Source: an uncultured Armatimonadota bacterium
Lineage (GTDB): Bacteria > Armatimonadota > Armatimonadia > Armatimonadales > Armatimonadaceae
Length of the DNA: 16,924 nt
Direction of reading: 5' to 3'
Assembly (NCBI GenBank): GCA_903881535.1
Contig: CAIRTT010000405.1
Location: forward strand, 1-16,924
Below the pieces are notes generated by a model, which had not been told where the DNA came from, made no database searches, and worked only from the letters and a program-made list of their open reading frames with translations. Shown here one piece after another: positions 1 to 7,912 of this stretch. A program made the position numbers and the translations under genes. How positions within the stretch are numbered: the first letter of the stretch is position 1; every line of letters starts with the position of its first letter.

Positions 1-707
1 AAGGCCTCAACAACGCCGGCAAGTGGGTCCCGATTCGCCGCGGACTTGGCTTCCCTGCTGGCAAGCTCAAGACCATCGTGCTCCGCTTCGATGATGTCGC
101 TAAGGGCATCACCAAGCTGCGTCTTCGGACAAACCTTGAAATCTTCTGGGATCAGCTCCGCTGGGCGGAAGGCATCAACAAATCTGCGATCAAGATCACA
201 CGGGCCAAACAACTTGGAGCCGAGCTTGTTTTCCGCGGCTTTTCAGAGGTTCGTCCCAAGGATGCATCCAGCCCAGAGCTTCCACTCAGCTACGACAAAC
301 TCGCCGGGTGCGCACCTGTTTGGCGTGATCTTCGCGGGTACCATACACGCTTCGGGGATGTAACTCCGCTTGTGAAAACTGTGGATGATCGCTACGTCAT
401 CATGAATGCCGGGGATGAAATGCAGCTACGCTTCGAGGAAGTTGCAGCGCCAGCCAAGGGCCTTACGCGTGACTTTGTGTTTATTGGGGATGGCTGGGAA
501 AAAGATGGCAACATCAACACCACCTTTGGCCAAACGGTTCTTCCGCTCCCAACACATAGCAAGGCTGATTACCCCAAATTACCGATGACGCTTCAGGATG
601 ACCCGGTGTACAACATGCATCCAGAAGACTGGATTGATTACCACACGCGCTTCGTGACCCAACATTGGTTCCAAAATGCGTTCCGCGTGCGCGAGGAGAA
701 GCACTAA
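1..707 (+). CDS. CRTAC1-type FG-GAP repeat protein, C-terminal part (5' end outside window)
   Basis: The frame is open from the first complete codon at position 3 to the TAA at 705-707, so only about 234 C-terminal residues are visible. They match the end of the large CRTAC1/FG-GAP proteins often annotated in Acidobacteriota and related phyla. Diagnostic stretches are HTRFGDVTPLVKTVDDRYVI, NAGDEMQLRFEE, RDFVFIGDGWEKDGNINTTF and DDPVYNMHPEDWIDYHTRFVT. The FG-GAP (beta-propeller) repeats expected upstream are outside the window. The family is usually exported or membrane anchored, and its biochemical role is not established. The next gene's ATG follows the stop directly (TAAATG), so the two are probably co-transcribed and translationally coupled. 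Family assignment is from memory of the conserved tail; function is unknown. Confidence 0.75.
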   Translation, partial: GLNNAGKWVPIRRGLGFPAGKLKTIVLRFDDVAKGITKLRLRTNLEIFWDQLRWAEGINKSAIKITRAKQLGAELVFRGFSEVRPKDASSPELPLSYDKLAGCAPVWRDLRGYHTRFGDVTPLVKTVDDRYVIMNAGDEMQLRFEEVAAPAKGLTRDFVFIGDGWEKDGNINTTFGQTVLPLPTHSKADYPKLPMTLQDDPVYNMHPEDWIDYHTRFVTQHWFQNAFRVREEKH

Positions 708-2519
708 ATGACGCCCGTAATCCCACCGAAGTGGAAGCAGGCTGTTGTCACGCTGGCATTTATTGGCTTACTTTGGGGCTCGGTAGAGCTCAACAAAAAG
801 AATGTCCGCTCAGCAAATGGTCCGACAAAAGCCGATCCACAGGCCGTTGAACGCTATGGCTTTAAGCTTGAAGATGTCGCAAAGGCATCCGGTATTGACT
901 TCGTCCACCAGCCACCCAAGCTCGACCCAAAGCTCGCCCCGATTCAGGAGCGCATCGCGGATATGGGTGCGGCAATCGCTGTCTGTGACTTCGACAAGGA
1001 TGGCTGGCAGGATCTCTACTTCACCAACTCCTTCGAAGACTCCAAAAATGTCCTTTACCGCAATTTAGGGGATGGCAAATTTGAGGAAGTTGCGGGCAAA
1101 TTGGGCATCGCGGATGTCAATAAAACAGGCACGGGCGTCTCGATGGGAGCGCTGTGGGGAGACATCAACAATGATGGCTGGGATGACCTTCTTGTCTACA
1201 AATGGGGAGTAACACAGCTCTTTATCAGTAATCAGGGGAAGTCGTTCACCGATGTAACCGCGACAGCGAATCTGCCAAAGTGGATGAACACCAACACGGC
1301 GAGTCTGCTCGACTACGACTCGGATGGCAATGTCGACATCCTGATGTGCGGTTACTTCAATGAAAAAATCGACCTCTGGAACCTGACATCCACAGACATT
1401 ATGCCGGACTCCCTCGAGTACGCAACAAACGGGACGCCGAAGCATCTGCTGCGTAACCTCGGTGGCGGTAAGTTCGAGGATGTAACCGAGAAGGTTGGTT
1501 TGCTTAAAAATGCCTGGACACTGGCATCCATTGCAGCCGATTTACGCGGAACCGGTTACCCCGACATCTTCCTCGCCAACGACTATGGCAAGGCTGAGAT
1601 GTGGCGAAACGATGGGGGCAAGCGCTTCACGGACATCGGAAAGGAAGCAGTTACCCAGCAGCCAAAATCCGGCATGAATGCCGTTATGGGTGACATTTAC
1701 AACGATGGCCGCCTCTCCATTCAAGTTTCGAACATTTGGGAAGACAATCTCCTCCAGCAGGGAAACAACGTCTGGGTTCCCAAAGATGGCAATAAGCCAG
1801 GCCAGCTCCTCTACGAGAACCAGGCAAATGCGCTTGGGCTGGAAAATGGTGGCTGGAGCTTTGGAGCGCAGTTTGGTGACCTGAACAACGATGGCACTCA
1901 GGATATGTATCTTGTAAATGGCTACATTTCCCTCGATCAAAAGCTGTCGTATTGGTATGACTACGCCAAGTTCAGCGTCGGTAATGGAACGCTTATCCGC
2001 AAAGCGGAGAACTGGCCTGCTGTGCGTGGCCGCTCCCTTTCCGGCTATCAGCAGAAGCGCGTTTGGACCAATGATGGCGCTGGGCGCTTCCAGGAAGTTG
2101 GTCAGGCGATTGGTGCAACCGACCTCTACGATGGCCGTGCTGTTGCATTGGTTGACCTTTGGAACCGCGGTGTATTGGATGTTGTCACAGCCAACCAACG
2201 TGGGCCTGTTCTGGTCTACAAGAACACCGTCAAGCCCGGACGTCATTGGATTAAGGTCAATGTGACGGGTTCGAGCAAGGTGAATCGGAGTGCGATTGGC
2301 GCGATGGTAACCGTGCACTGGGCGGGGATGAAGCAGACGCAGGTGCTTTCTGCCGGAACGGGATTCTGTGCGCAAAACGACCACCGCCTGCATTTTGGTC
2401 TTGGAGAAACTGTAAATGTTGACAAGATCGAAATTCGATGGCCAGGGGGTAAACTTCAGACACTCGTCAATCCAAAGGTGGATTCGACTGTAGAAGTTGT
2501 AGAAAGAACTGCATCATGA
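708..2519 (+). CDS. FG-GAP/VCBS repeat protein with ASPIC/UnbV domain (CRTAC1 family)
   Basis: 603 residues. A hydrophobic N-terminal segment (about residues 11-26) suggests a membrane anchor or uncleaved signal. The body contains FG-GAP/VCBS units with Ca-binding-like D-x-D-x-D-G-x-x-D loops: DFDKDGWQD near 94, DINNDGWDD near 152, DYDSDGNVD near 197 and DLNNDGTQD near 390, as expected for an integrin-like beta-propeller. The last 90 or so residues (RSAIGAMVTVHW, then RLHFGLGE, then IEIRWPGGKLQTL) are an ASPIC/UnbV domain, typical of CRTAC1-like proteins. AGGAG at 694-698 precedes the ATG. The stop overlaps the next start as ATGA. Likely extracytoplasmic. The ligand or enzymatic role is unknown; sugar or surface-polymer binding would be a guess. 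Confidence 0.9.
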   Translation: MTPVIPPKWKQAVVTLAFIGLLWGSVELNKKNVRSANGPTKADPQAVERYGFKLEDVAKASGIDFVHQPPKLDPKLAPIQERIADMGAAIAVCDFDKDGWQDLYFTNSFEDSKNVLYRNLGDGKFEEVAGKLGIADVNKTGTGVSMGALWGDINNDGWDDLLVYKWGVTQLFISNQGKSFTDVTATANLPKWMNTNTASLLDYDSDGNVDILMCGYFNEKIDLWNLTSTDIMPDSLEYATNGTPKHLLRNLGGGKFEDVTEKVGLLKNAWTLASIAADLRGTGYPDIFLANDYGKAEMWRNDGGKRFTDIGKEAVTQQPKSGMNAVMGDIYNDGRLSIQVSNIWEDNLLQQGNNVWVPKDGNKPGQLLYENQANALGLENGGWSFGAQFGDLNNDGTQDMYLVNGYISLDQKLSYWYDYAKFSVGNGTLIRKAENWPAVRGRSLSGYQQKRVWTNDGAGRFQEVGQAIGATDLYDGRAVALVDLWNRGVLDVVTANQRGPVLVYKNTVKPGRHWIKVNVTGSSKVNRSAIGAMVTVHWAGMKQTQVLSAGTGFCAQNDHRLHFGLGETVNVDKIEIRWPGGKLQTLVNPKVDSTVEVVERTAS

Positions 2520-3406
2520 CACCTGCAATCACTATGTCACCTGCGCCTCCGCGCAAGTTTCAAATTGATACCCGCTTCGTAGGTCCAATCCTGATCTCTG
2601 CCATTCTAGTCATTGGACACTTGTTTTTCGGTATCCTCGAAGACTGGCGTAAGACAGTTGCCTGCTTTAGCACCAGCATCATCATAGAAATGGCCATAGG
2701 CTATTTCATCGTCGGACGCCTCCCACATCTGGCATCCGCCTGGGTTGGCGGCATCAGCTGTGGCATCCTCGTGCGCTCACCGGAGTGGTGGCCGTATCTG
2801 GTCGCTCCGTGTATTGCGATCCTGAGTAAATACGTCATCCGCCTCCATGGACGGCACCTGTGGAATCCATCGAACTTCGCCGTTGCTGCACTTTTGCTTA
2901 TCGCTCCGCAAACGGTGGCATCGCTGTCGATTCAGTGGGGCAACCACGTGTTGCCGATGATGATCATCTGGCTATTCGGTGGTGTGATTGTTTACCGCTT
3001 GAATCGCTTCCACATTTCTGGAACGTACGTGCTGTTCTTCTTCCTCTTTGCGGCCTTGAGAGCACTGCTGAGTGATGACGTATCGCCGTTGTTGATTCGT
3101 TTTCAACAGGAGATCGCTCCGATCACGGGCCCGATGTATCAGCTCTTTGTGCTCTTTATGATCACGGATCCAAAGACGACGATGCACAGCAAGAAGGGCC
3201 AGACGATTGTGGCATTCCTAGTGGCTGGTATGGAGTGCGTGCTCCGCTACTTTGGGCCACGCATGGGCCTCGACCATATCGCTACCCATGCACCGTACTA
3301 TGCGCTTACAATCATGGGACCGAGCAGCAACCTCTTGGAGATTCTCTGGAATCGGAAGGCCAAGGCACCAACGGCCGGCATCACGCCAACGCCTGCGGTT
3401 GCATAG
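2516..3406 (+). CDS. RnfD/NqrB-like integral membrane protein
   Basis: 296 residues with about nine hydrophobic helices. It resembles the RnfD/NqrB family of ion-pumping electron-transfer complexes: HLWNPSNFAVAALLL near residue 115 and LFVLFMITDPKTT near 212 match conserved family signatures. In canonical RnfD and NqrB, FMN is attached to a threonine in an S-G-A-T motif. I do not see that motif here; the nearest is ISGTYV near 167. No other rnf genes are visible. The gene overlaps the FG-GAP/ASPIC gene by 4 bases (ATGA) and is followed by a terminator, so it is the last gene of that operon. It may be a membrane partner of the two FG-GAP proteins rather than part of a full Rnf pump; that is inference. 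Confidence 0.75.
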   Translation: MTPAITMSPAPPRKFQIDTRFVGPILISAILVIGHLFFGILEDWRKTVACFSTSIIIEMAIGYFIVGRLPHLASAWVGGISCGILVRSPEWWPYLVAPCIAILSKYVIRLHGRHLWNPSNFAVAALLLIAPQTVASLSIQWGNHVLPMMIIWLFGGVIVYRLNRFHISGTYVLFFFLFAALRALLSDDVSPLLIRFQQEIAPITGPMYQLFVLFMITDPKTTMHSKKGQTIVAFLVAGMECVLRYFGPRMGLDHIATHAPYYALTIMGPSSNLLEILWNRKAKAPTAGITPTPAVA

Positions 3407-3440
3407 CCAATGATGCGCCTGATCGTTTAGAGTAACTGGG

Positions 3441-3466
3441 CCCGGGGGATGTCTCCCGGGTCTTTT
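3441..3466 (+). terminator. Rho-independent terminator of the FG-GAP/RnfD-like operon
   Basis: A GC-rich hairpin (CCCGGGGGA pairing with TCTCCCGGG across a 2-4 nt loop) at 3441-3460 is followed by TCTTTT. It lies 35 bases after the RnfD-like stop. The convergent gmhB stop is at 3467-3469. On the minus strand no T-run follows the hairpin, so it serves the plus strand best. Confidence 0.85.
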
Positions 3467-4039
3467 CTATTTGGCGCTTGCCTGTAGCAGCGTAGTCACA
3501 GCGGACAATAGGTCTGGGAAAACGCCATCTGGAGGCGTAGGGAAGTACTTTGTTTGCAGGGCATCTTCTGCGGTACGCTTTCCACCAAGAATCAAGTGAA
3601 AGGCAGCGACCCCCGCGGCCCTGGCTGCTGCGGCATCGGAGTCGGTATCGCCGAAGAAAACAGCGTTTCGGACATCGGCACCAAGCTCTGCCGCGATATC
3701 AAGAATCATCCCAGGTTTTGGTTTTCTGCAGGAACACGCAGCCTCGGCCAGATGAGGGCATACGCGTACGGCATCAATTCTCGCGTCGATCGCATCCAAT
3801 GCGGCATAGAGCTTTGCGTGTACAGCATCGAGGTCGGACGGTGTCATGAACCCTTTGCCGATGCCTTGCTGGTTTGTTACCATCGCAACATGCCAGCCAG
3901 CATTGTTGAGCATCCGAATAGCCTCAACAACCCCGGCGAGGATTATCAGCTCACTAGGTGTTTGTACGTATTCGCCCGGGAGATATTGGTTAATCACACC
4001 ATCCCGGTCGAGAAACGCGATGCGAACCGTGGTTTGCAT
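3467..4039 (-). CDS. gmhB: D-glycero-D-manno-heptose 1,7-bisphosphate 7-phosphatase (HAD family)
   Basis: 190 residues. HAD-IIIA phosphatase with all motifs visible: nucleophile loop FLDRDGVIN (residues 9-17), VTNQQGIGKG (motif II region near 54), a Cys/His zinc cluster CPHLAEAACSCRKPKPG carrying the motif III Lys, and FGDTDSD (motif IV). The zinc cluster and the DRDGVIN loop are typical of GmhB, which removes the C7 phosphate in ADP- or GDP-heptose synthesis for LPS core or surface glycans. Its ATG overlaps the gmhA stop by one base (TGATG), so the two are coupled. The related histidinol-phosphatase domain of HisB is the main alternative; the gmhA neighbour favours GmhB. Confidence 0.9.
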   Translation of the reverse strand: MQTTVRIAFLDRDGVINQYLPGEYVQTPSELIILAGVVEAIRMLNNAGWHVAMVTNQQGIGKGFMTPSDLDAVHAKLYAALDAIDARIDAVRVCPHLAEAACSCRKPKPGMILDIAAELGADVRNAVFFGDTDSDAAAARAAGVAAFHLILGGKRTAEDALQTKYFPTPPDGVFPDLLSAVTTLLQASAK

Positions 4040-4653
4040 CAGCTTGCGGATGGAAGGGTGCCGGTAATTTTGTCGCGTAGGGCGGAGAAGAGGATATGTC
4101 CAAGAATCATGTGGACATCCTCGACTTGTTGCATGTTGCGACGTTCGGCGACGATTGGGATGGTGACCATTTCGGCGAGCTTGCCGCCATCGTAGCCGCA
4201 GAAGCCGATGGTTGTTGCTCCAACTTCGTTCGCCACCTTGACGGCTTCAAGCACATTTTTGGAATTGCCGGAGCCGGAAATCGCGATTAGGACATCGTTC
4301 TTGCGGACCCATGTACGTGCTTGTCCAGCAAAAACATTCTCAAAGGATGTGTCATTACCCCACGCAAGCAGAAGCGCAGGAGAATCGGTTAGGGCAACGA
4401 CTTCGAATGGCTTGCCACCATCGAGGTAAATGTTCTTTTGGAAGTCGCAGACGAGGTGTGAGGATGTGGATCCGGAGCCGCCATTTCCGCACAAAATCAG
4501 GCGACGGTCTTCCTTCCAAGTGGCAAATAACAGCTTGGTGACATTTTCCAAAACGCTTCTGTCGAGGCTGTCCAGGAGGGACTTAAGGACATCAAGGTAG
4601 GAATCGATGTAGTTTGCTACGCCTTTGGTAGCATCCGGAAGCTGGTCTGCCAT
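4039..4653 (-). CDS. gmhA: Sedoheptulose 7-phosphate isomerase (SIS domain)
   Basis: 204 residues from the ATG at 4653, chosen because AGGAG lies 7 nt upstream; an in-frame ATG at 4716 lacks such a site. SIS-domain features are LILCGNGGSGSTSSHLVCDF (sugar-phosphate loop) and VLIAISGSGNSKNVLEA. The C-terminal QVEDVHMILGHIL matches the GmhA active-site histidine helix. The enzyme converts sedoheptulose 7-phosphate to D-glycero-D-manno-heptose 7-phosphate, the first committed heptose step. The coupled gmhB fits the same pathway. The kinase and nucleotidyltransferase steps are not in this window. Other SIS isomerases (DiaA-like) are possible but less likely given gmhB. Confidence 0.88.
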   Translation of the reverse strand: MADQLPDATKGVANYIDSYLDVLKSLLDSLDRSVLENVTKLLFATWKEDRRLILCGNGGSGSTSSHLVCDFQKNIYLDGGKPFEVVALTDSPALLLAWGNDTSFENVFAGQARTWVRKNDVLIAISGSGNSKNVLEAVKVANEVGATTIGFCGYDGGKLAEMVTIPIVAERRNMQQVEDVHMILGHILFSALRDKITGTLPSAS

Positions 4654-4701
4654 ATTGTTTCTCCTGCATATCGTACCGCCCGTGAGCGTTGATTGCGCCA
4701 A

Positions 4702-4707
4702 TCTATA
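4702..4707 (-). promoter_or_regulatory. Putative -10 element (TATAGA) for gmhA-gmhB
   Basis: On the minus strand TATAGA lies in the context CCATCTATAGATTGG, giving a leader of about 40 nt that includes the AGGAG site. No convincing -35 was found. The same CCATCTATA word occurs at the putative promoter near 7821 on the plus strand. The core is palindromic, so strand is uncertain. Confidence 0.35.
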
Positions 4708-4757
4708 GATGGTCAAAGATGGCCGCTGGTTTCTACCGCCATTCCACCAACCCTGTG

Positions 4758-4763
4758 TATACT
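4758..4763 (+). promoter_or_regulatory. Putative -10 element (TATACT) for the DedA gene
   Basis: TATACT sits 10 nt before the ATG at 4774. No Shine-Dalgarno sequence is visible between them, so the mRNA would have only a few leader bases. No clear -35 is seen. Confidence 0.4.
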
Positions 4764-4773
4764 CATAAAACCT

Positions 4774-5400
4774 ATGTCAAAGTTGCTGGAACCTTTCTTT
4801 TTATGGCTTGCCACCGCTGGTCCGCTTGCCTACGCCGCGATCTTTGGCATCGTTTTCGTTGAAACAGGTGTTGTCGTCTTCCCATGGCTTCCCGGTGACT
4901 CGCTGCTCTTCGCGATCGCTGCGATTTCGGCGCGTCCGGATAAGCCTCTCGATGTTGCTATTCTGGTGCCGGTGGTCATTATCGCTGCGCTCATCGGTGA
5001 CAATGTTAACTACCACATCGGGAAATTCCATGGTCGCCGTCTCTTTGACCGTGGTAACTCCAAGTTTTTCAACAAGAAGAACCTCGAAAAGACGGAAGCG
5101 TTCTTTGCAAAGCACGGCCCGAAAGCAATCATTTTGGCCCGTTTTGTACCGATTGTGCGGACGCTCGCTCCGTTTGTCGCAGGGATGGGTGTTATGCCTT
5201 ATTCCCGTTTCCTGACATTTAGTGTGCTCGGTGCGGTTGCGTGGGTTGGCGCATGTATGCCATTGGGCTATATTTTTGGCAATATCCCCACGGTCAAAAA
5301 GAACTTCGAGCTGGTCGTGGTGGCGATTGTCTTGCTGAGCATTGTCCCGATGGTCATCGAGGTCATTAAAGAGCGCAAGGCACACAAACCCGCTGGTTAG
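4774..5400 (+). CDS. DedA-family membrane protein (SNARE-associated/VTT domain)
   Basis: 208 residues from the ATG at 4774; an earlier in-frame ATG at 4693 would add a non-hydrophobic extension reaching back towards the gmhA promoter. DedA signatures are clear: FVETGVVVFPWLPGDSLLF (near 29-47) and ARFVPIVRTLAPFVAGMG (near 125-142), with hydrophobic segments around them and a basic C-terminus (KERKAHKPAG). DedA/VTT proteins act in the inner membrane; some flip polyprenyl phosphate or phospholipids. This one diverges from gmhA. Its 3' end is partly repeated 170 bases downstream in decayed form. No strong terminator was found after it. Confidence 0.92.
   Translation: MSKLLEPFFLWLATAGPLAYAAIFGIVFVETGVVVFPWLPGDSLLFAIAAISARPDKPLDVAILVPVVIIAALIGDNVNYHIGKFHGRRLFDRGNSKFFNKKNLEKTEAFFAKHGPKAIILARFVPIVRTLAPFVAGMGVMPYSRFLTFSVLGAVAWVGACMPLGYIFGNIPTVKKNFELVVVAIVLLSIVPMVIEVIKERKAHKPAG
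5304..5367 (+). repeat. Source copy of dedA 3'-end repeat (within the CDS)
   Basis: The first 20 bases, 5304-5323, are identical to 5474-5493. The next 44 or so bases align without gaps at roughly 60-65% identity, with many transitions. This copy encodes FELVVVAIVLLSIVPMVIEV. Confidence 0.75.
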
Positions 5401-5473
5401 AAAAGCCTACGGAAGCCACATCACTCGTAAACCGAGCTGAAGCTGTTCCATTCAATCTCAACATCTCGTGTGC

Positions 5474-5537
5474 CTTCGAGCTGGTCGTGGTGGTGACTGT
5501 CCGGCTAAACGTTGCCCAAATGGACACTGAGGATATC
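5474..5537 (+). pseudogene. Decayed partial copy of the dedA 3' end
   Basis: Lies in the 170-base gap between dedA and the convergent PEP-CTERM gene, 170 bases downstream of its source. Read in the source frame it would give FELVVVTVRLNVAQMDTEDI, so the hydrophobic character is lost after the exact 20-base match. It has no start codon of its own in a gene-like context. It looks like an old tandem duplication of a gene end. The remaining sequence at 5401-5473 shows at most weak similarity to dedA. Confidence 0.65.
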
Positions 5538-5570
5538 CAGAAACTTCGCTGGATCCACCCCCAATGTGAT

Positions 5571-6395
5571 TCATTTTTTTCTTGTTCGTCTGAGAATGAT
5601 TGGAAGGACTGCGGCGCCACTGACTACCACGAGAGTCAGCGTGGATGGTTCTGGAATCGAATTCGTTGTCCGCTGTCCACGTGGAAGTGTTACGCCAAGT
5701 GCCCAAAGCCAAGGGGATAACTTTTTCTTGGAGGAAGGTTCGGCTATCGGGCCAAGCCCTAGTGGAAGAATTCGGTATGGGGCTGGTTTGTACGGCGAAT
5801 CCACCAATAGGGGTGGGTCGCCAGGTACTGGCAGGCTCAACACCGTCATAGCGGTTTGACTCTCAGGGATTGGACTCAGGACGCTTGCAGGGCGACTGAT
5901 GTCCAGCTGGAAATCTACCGAACCACTACCTTCATGTGCGGGTGTTGGAACAATCGGTAGTGTTGTCCCTAGCGGATTCGTACATTTCCACTTTAACCAT
6001 GCCTTGCCATCCCGTGTCATCCAAACCTGCGAACCCACTGGCAACACCTGACGAACTGGATAGATCTGACCACTCTGTTTACGGCCGTAAGTGACAACTG
6101 CTTGTGCTTTTGAGAGCGGACGTAGGACCAGCGCATCTTTGACAAATGCTGGAATCCGCTTTGCATCCACACCAAAGTGCTTTGCATAAGCACTCAGGAG
6201 CTTTGGATCAGCAGCGAGACGCCGTGCCAAGTCCGCCGATGTTGTACTTGGAAGAGGCATAAATGCATCCCGGCCACCTGGAGGCGGTGATGCAACCTTC
6301 AGCGGCCGTTGCACACGCGTTGGGTCCGCCAGTGCTACTGCTGTGCCACACAATATTAGTAATAGTAAAACTGGGCCGCGCACGGGGTACATCAT
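5571..6395 (-). CDS. PEP-CTERM sorting domain protein, exported, unknown function
   Basis: 274 residues. The N-terminus MMYPVRGPVLLLLILCGTAV with a following ALA/DP junction is a signal peptide. The C-terminus is a textbook PEP-CTERM tail: SIPEPSTLTLVVVSGAAVLP, then an isoleucine-leucine stretch and RRTRKK. Such tails are recognised by an exosortase (not in this window) and anchor or release the protein at the cell surface. The middle is proline-rich with no family I recognise; residues about 92-150 contain QIYPVRQVLPVGSQVWMTRD. The start overlaps the pdp stop (ATGA at 6392-6395), so it is translated from the pdp transcript. A second ATG lies one codon downstream. The end of the gene encodes KK from an A-run, followed by TGA. 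Confidence 0.85.
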   Translation of the reverse strand: MMYPVRGPVLLLLILCGTAVALADPTRVQRPLKVASPPPGGRDAFMPLPSTTSADLARRLAADPKLLSAYAKHFGVDAKRIPAFVKDALVLRPLSKAQAVVTYGRKQSGQIYPVRQVLPVGSQVWMTRDGKAWLKWKCTNPLGTTLPIVPTPAHEGSGSVDFQLDISRPASVLSPIPESQTAMTVLSLPVPGDPPLLVDSPYKPAPYRILPLGLGPIAEPSSKKKLSPWLWALGVTLPRGQRTTNSIPEPSTLTLVVVSGAAVLPIILRRTRKK

Positions 6396-7702
6396 GATCG
6401 GCTCTCAACCACGATGGGCTTGACCACGACTAAATCATCCGAAATGACAACGGCGTTTGTGAGCAGAACATCCACTTCGTTTGCTGCCGCATCCGATACC
6501 GCATGTACTGTAAAGAGCACATCCCCTGCGGCAACCGCAGCTCCAATATGGACATGTGTCTCAATACCAACACGATGATCGATGGGATCTGTTTTGACGG
6601 AACGGCCGCCACCCAGACGGACGACACAATCCCCGACGGTTCGAGCGGGGATGCGCTGGATAAACCCTGAGCGTTGCGCCGCAACCTGTTTGATCACGGG
6701 CGCGGATGGAAACAGCTGTGGGTTATCGAGGAAATGCGTATCGCCGCCCTGCGCGGCAACAATGGCCTTGAATGCATCAAATGCCGACCCGGACTGAAGC
6801 GCCGTTTGTACACGGCTAGCGGCAGTGTTCTCCGAGATGTTCTCCGCCAGAATCAATGCGTTTGTCGCCAGTGCTACGCAGAGTGTGTAGAGACGACTAT
6901 CCGGTTTGGTGGATGTCTCTGGGTTGAGCAGCTTAGTAACTTCGATGATTTCGAGGGAATTTCCAGCCATCCTACCGAGAGGCTGGTCCATATCCGTGAT
7001 CAGGGCTTGAACCCGTTTACCATGGAGCTTGGCGATACGGATAAGGCCATCCGCGAGGTTACGTGCCGCAGTAAGCTCTGGCAAAAATGCGCCATCTCCA
7101 ACCTTGACATCAAAGACAAGATTTCCAGCACCACCGGCTAGCTTTTTAGAGAGAATGGATGCAATCAGTAATGGCGTCGACTCGACGGTTGCAGTGACAT
7201 CACGGAGCGCGTAAAGCGTGCCATCCGCTGGCGCAAGCGACTTACTTTGTCCCGCAAGCGCCCCGCCCACTTGGAGCGTCTGGTTTTGGAGTGTCTGGCT
7301 TGAAAGCGTAACGGATAGACCCGGAATGGCCTCGAGCTTGTCGAGAGTGCCACCGGTGTGGCCAAGACCACGTCCGCTCATTTTGCAAACATGTAAGCCA
7401 CATGCTACGAGGATCGGGACAACTATAAGGCTTGTTTTGTCGCCGACGCCACCGGTCGAGTGCTTATCGATGACTGAGAAAGGGTCATCCCACGACAGAA
7501 CCTCGCCTGAGTAGGCCATTGCCGATGTCAGGTCAGCGGTTTCCTGGTCGGACATTCCATTGAGGACGATTGCCATTAAGAGGGCGCTGGTCTGGTAATC
7601 CGGGATGTTGGCAGCTGTGACACCATGGATGACAAAAGCGATTTCATCGGATGACAGGGCAAGTCCATCCCGCTTCTTTCTGATGATGTCAACCATGCGC
7701 AT
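6392..7702 (-). CDS. pdp: Pyrimidine-nucleoside (thymidine) phosphorylase
   Basis: 436 residues, full length for the family. The start MRMVDIIRKKRDG matches the conserved start of Pdp. The phosphate-binding glycine-rich motif DKHSTGGVGDKTSL (79-92) and MSGRGLGHTGGTLDKLEAIPG (108-128, 21 residues here named by position) are intact. The C-terminal PYNP-type domain contains AVVAAGDVLFTVH. The enzyme reversibly phosphorolyses thymidine, uridine or deoxyuridine to base and (deoxy)ribose 1-phosphate in salvage. It could equally be named deoA; the start and length favour the Pdp type. A TATGCT hexamer ends 6 nt before the ATG and there is no Shine-Dalgarno, suggesting a leaderless mRNA. It is coupled to the downstream PEP-CTERM gene. 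Confidence 0.93.
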   Translation of the reverse strand: MRMVDIIRKKRDGLALSSDEIAFVIHGVTAANIPDYQTSALLMAIVLNGMSDQETADLTSAMAYSGEVLSWDDPFSVIDKHSTGGVGDKTSLIVVPILVACGLHVCKMSGRGLGHTGGTLDKLEAIPGLSVTLSSQTLQNQTLQVGGALAGQSKSLAPADGTLYALRDVTATVESTPLLIASILSKKLAGGAGNLVFDVKVGDGAFLPELTAARNLADGLIRIAKLHGKRVQALITDMDQPLGRMAGNSLEIIEVTKLLNPETSTKPDSRLYTLCVALATNALILAENISENTAASRVQTALQSGSAFDAFKAIVAAQGGDTHFLDNPQLFPSAPVIKQVAAQRSGFIQRIPARTVGDCVVRLGGGRSVKTDPIDHRVGIETHVHIGAAVAAGDVLFTVHAVSDAAANEVDVLLTNAVVISDDLVVVKPIVVESRS

Positions 7703-7708
7703 AAACTC

Positions 7709-7714
7709 AGCATA
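7709..7714 (-). promoter_or_regulatory. Putative -10 element (TATGCT) for leaderless pdp mRNA
   Basis: On the minus strand TATGCT is followed by GAGTTT and then the ATG, placing the expected transcription start on or next to the start codon. A possible -35, TTTAAA, lies about 18 nt upstream. The same arrangement recurs at ridA and the acyltransferase gene. Confidence 0.45.
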
Positions 7715-7912
7715 CCGATGAAATTCAATGAGTTTAAAGGAAAACTACTGGAAACTGGTAGTGTTACGAATACAAGAATATTCCAGATTGACCAGGCGTA
7801 TTGTGTTTTGGTGAGCCATCTATAATGGAGGTGCTGTGCTGTAGTGCGCCTCTGTGTGTTGGATGTTGTTTAGAGTCAGTCTTTGGATGACTAGATTTAG
7901 GGCTGGCCAGCA

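Noticed and set aside
940..1920. DNA repeats within the FG-GAP gene
   Set aside because: Recurring GATGG words come from the D-x-D-G-x-x-D calcium loops of the protein repeats, not from a recent DNA duplication.
1542..2393. 283-codon open frame on the minus strand
   Set aside because: Lies wholly inside the well-supported FG-GAP/ASPIC gene on the plus strand and has no recognisable domain or ribosome site.
3554..4195. 213-codon open frame on the plus strand
   Set aside because: Antisense to gmhB and the gmhA end; no family resemblance, no ribosome site.
4801..5385. 194-codon open frame on the minus strand
   Set aside because: Antisense to dedA, with His/Asn/Asp/Arg-rich low-complexity content typical of the complement of a membrane protein gene.
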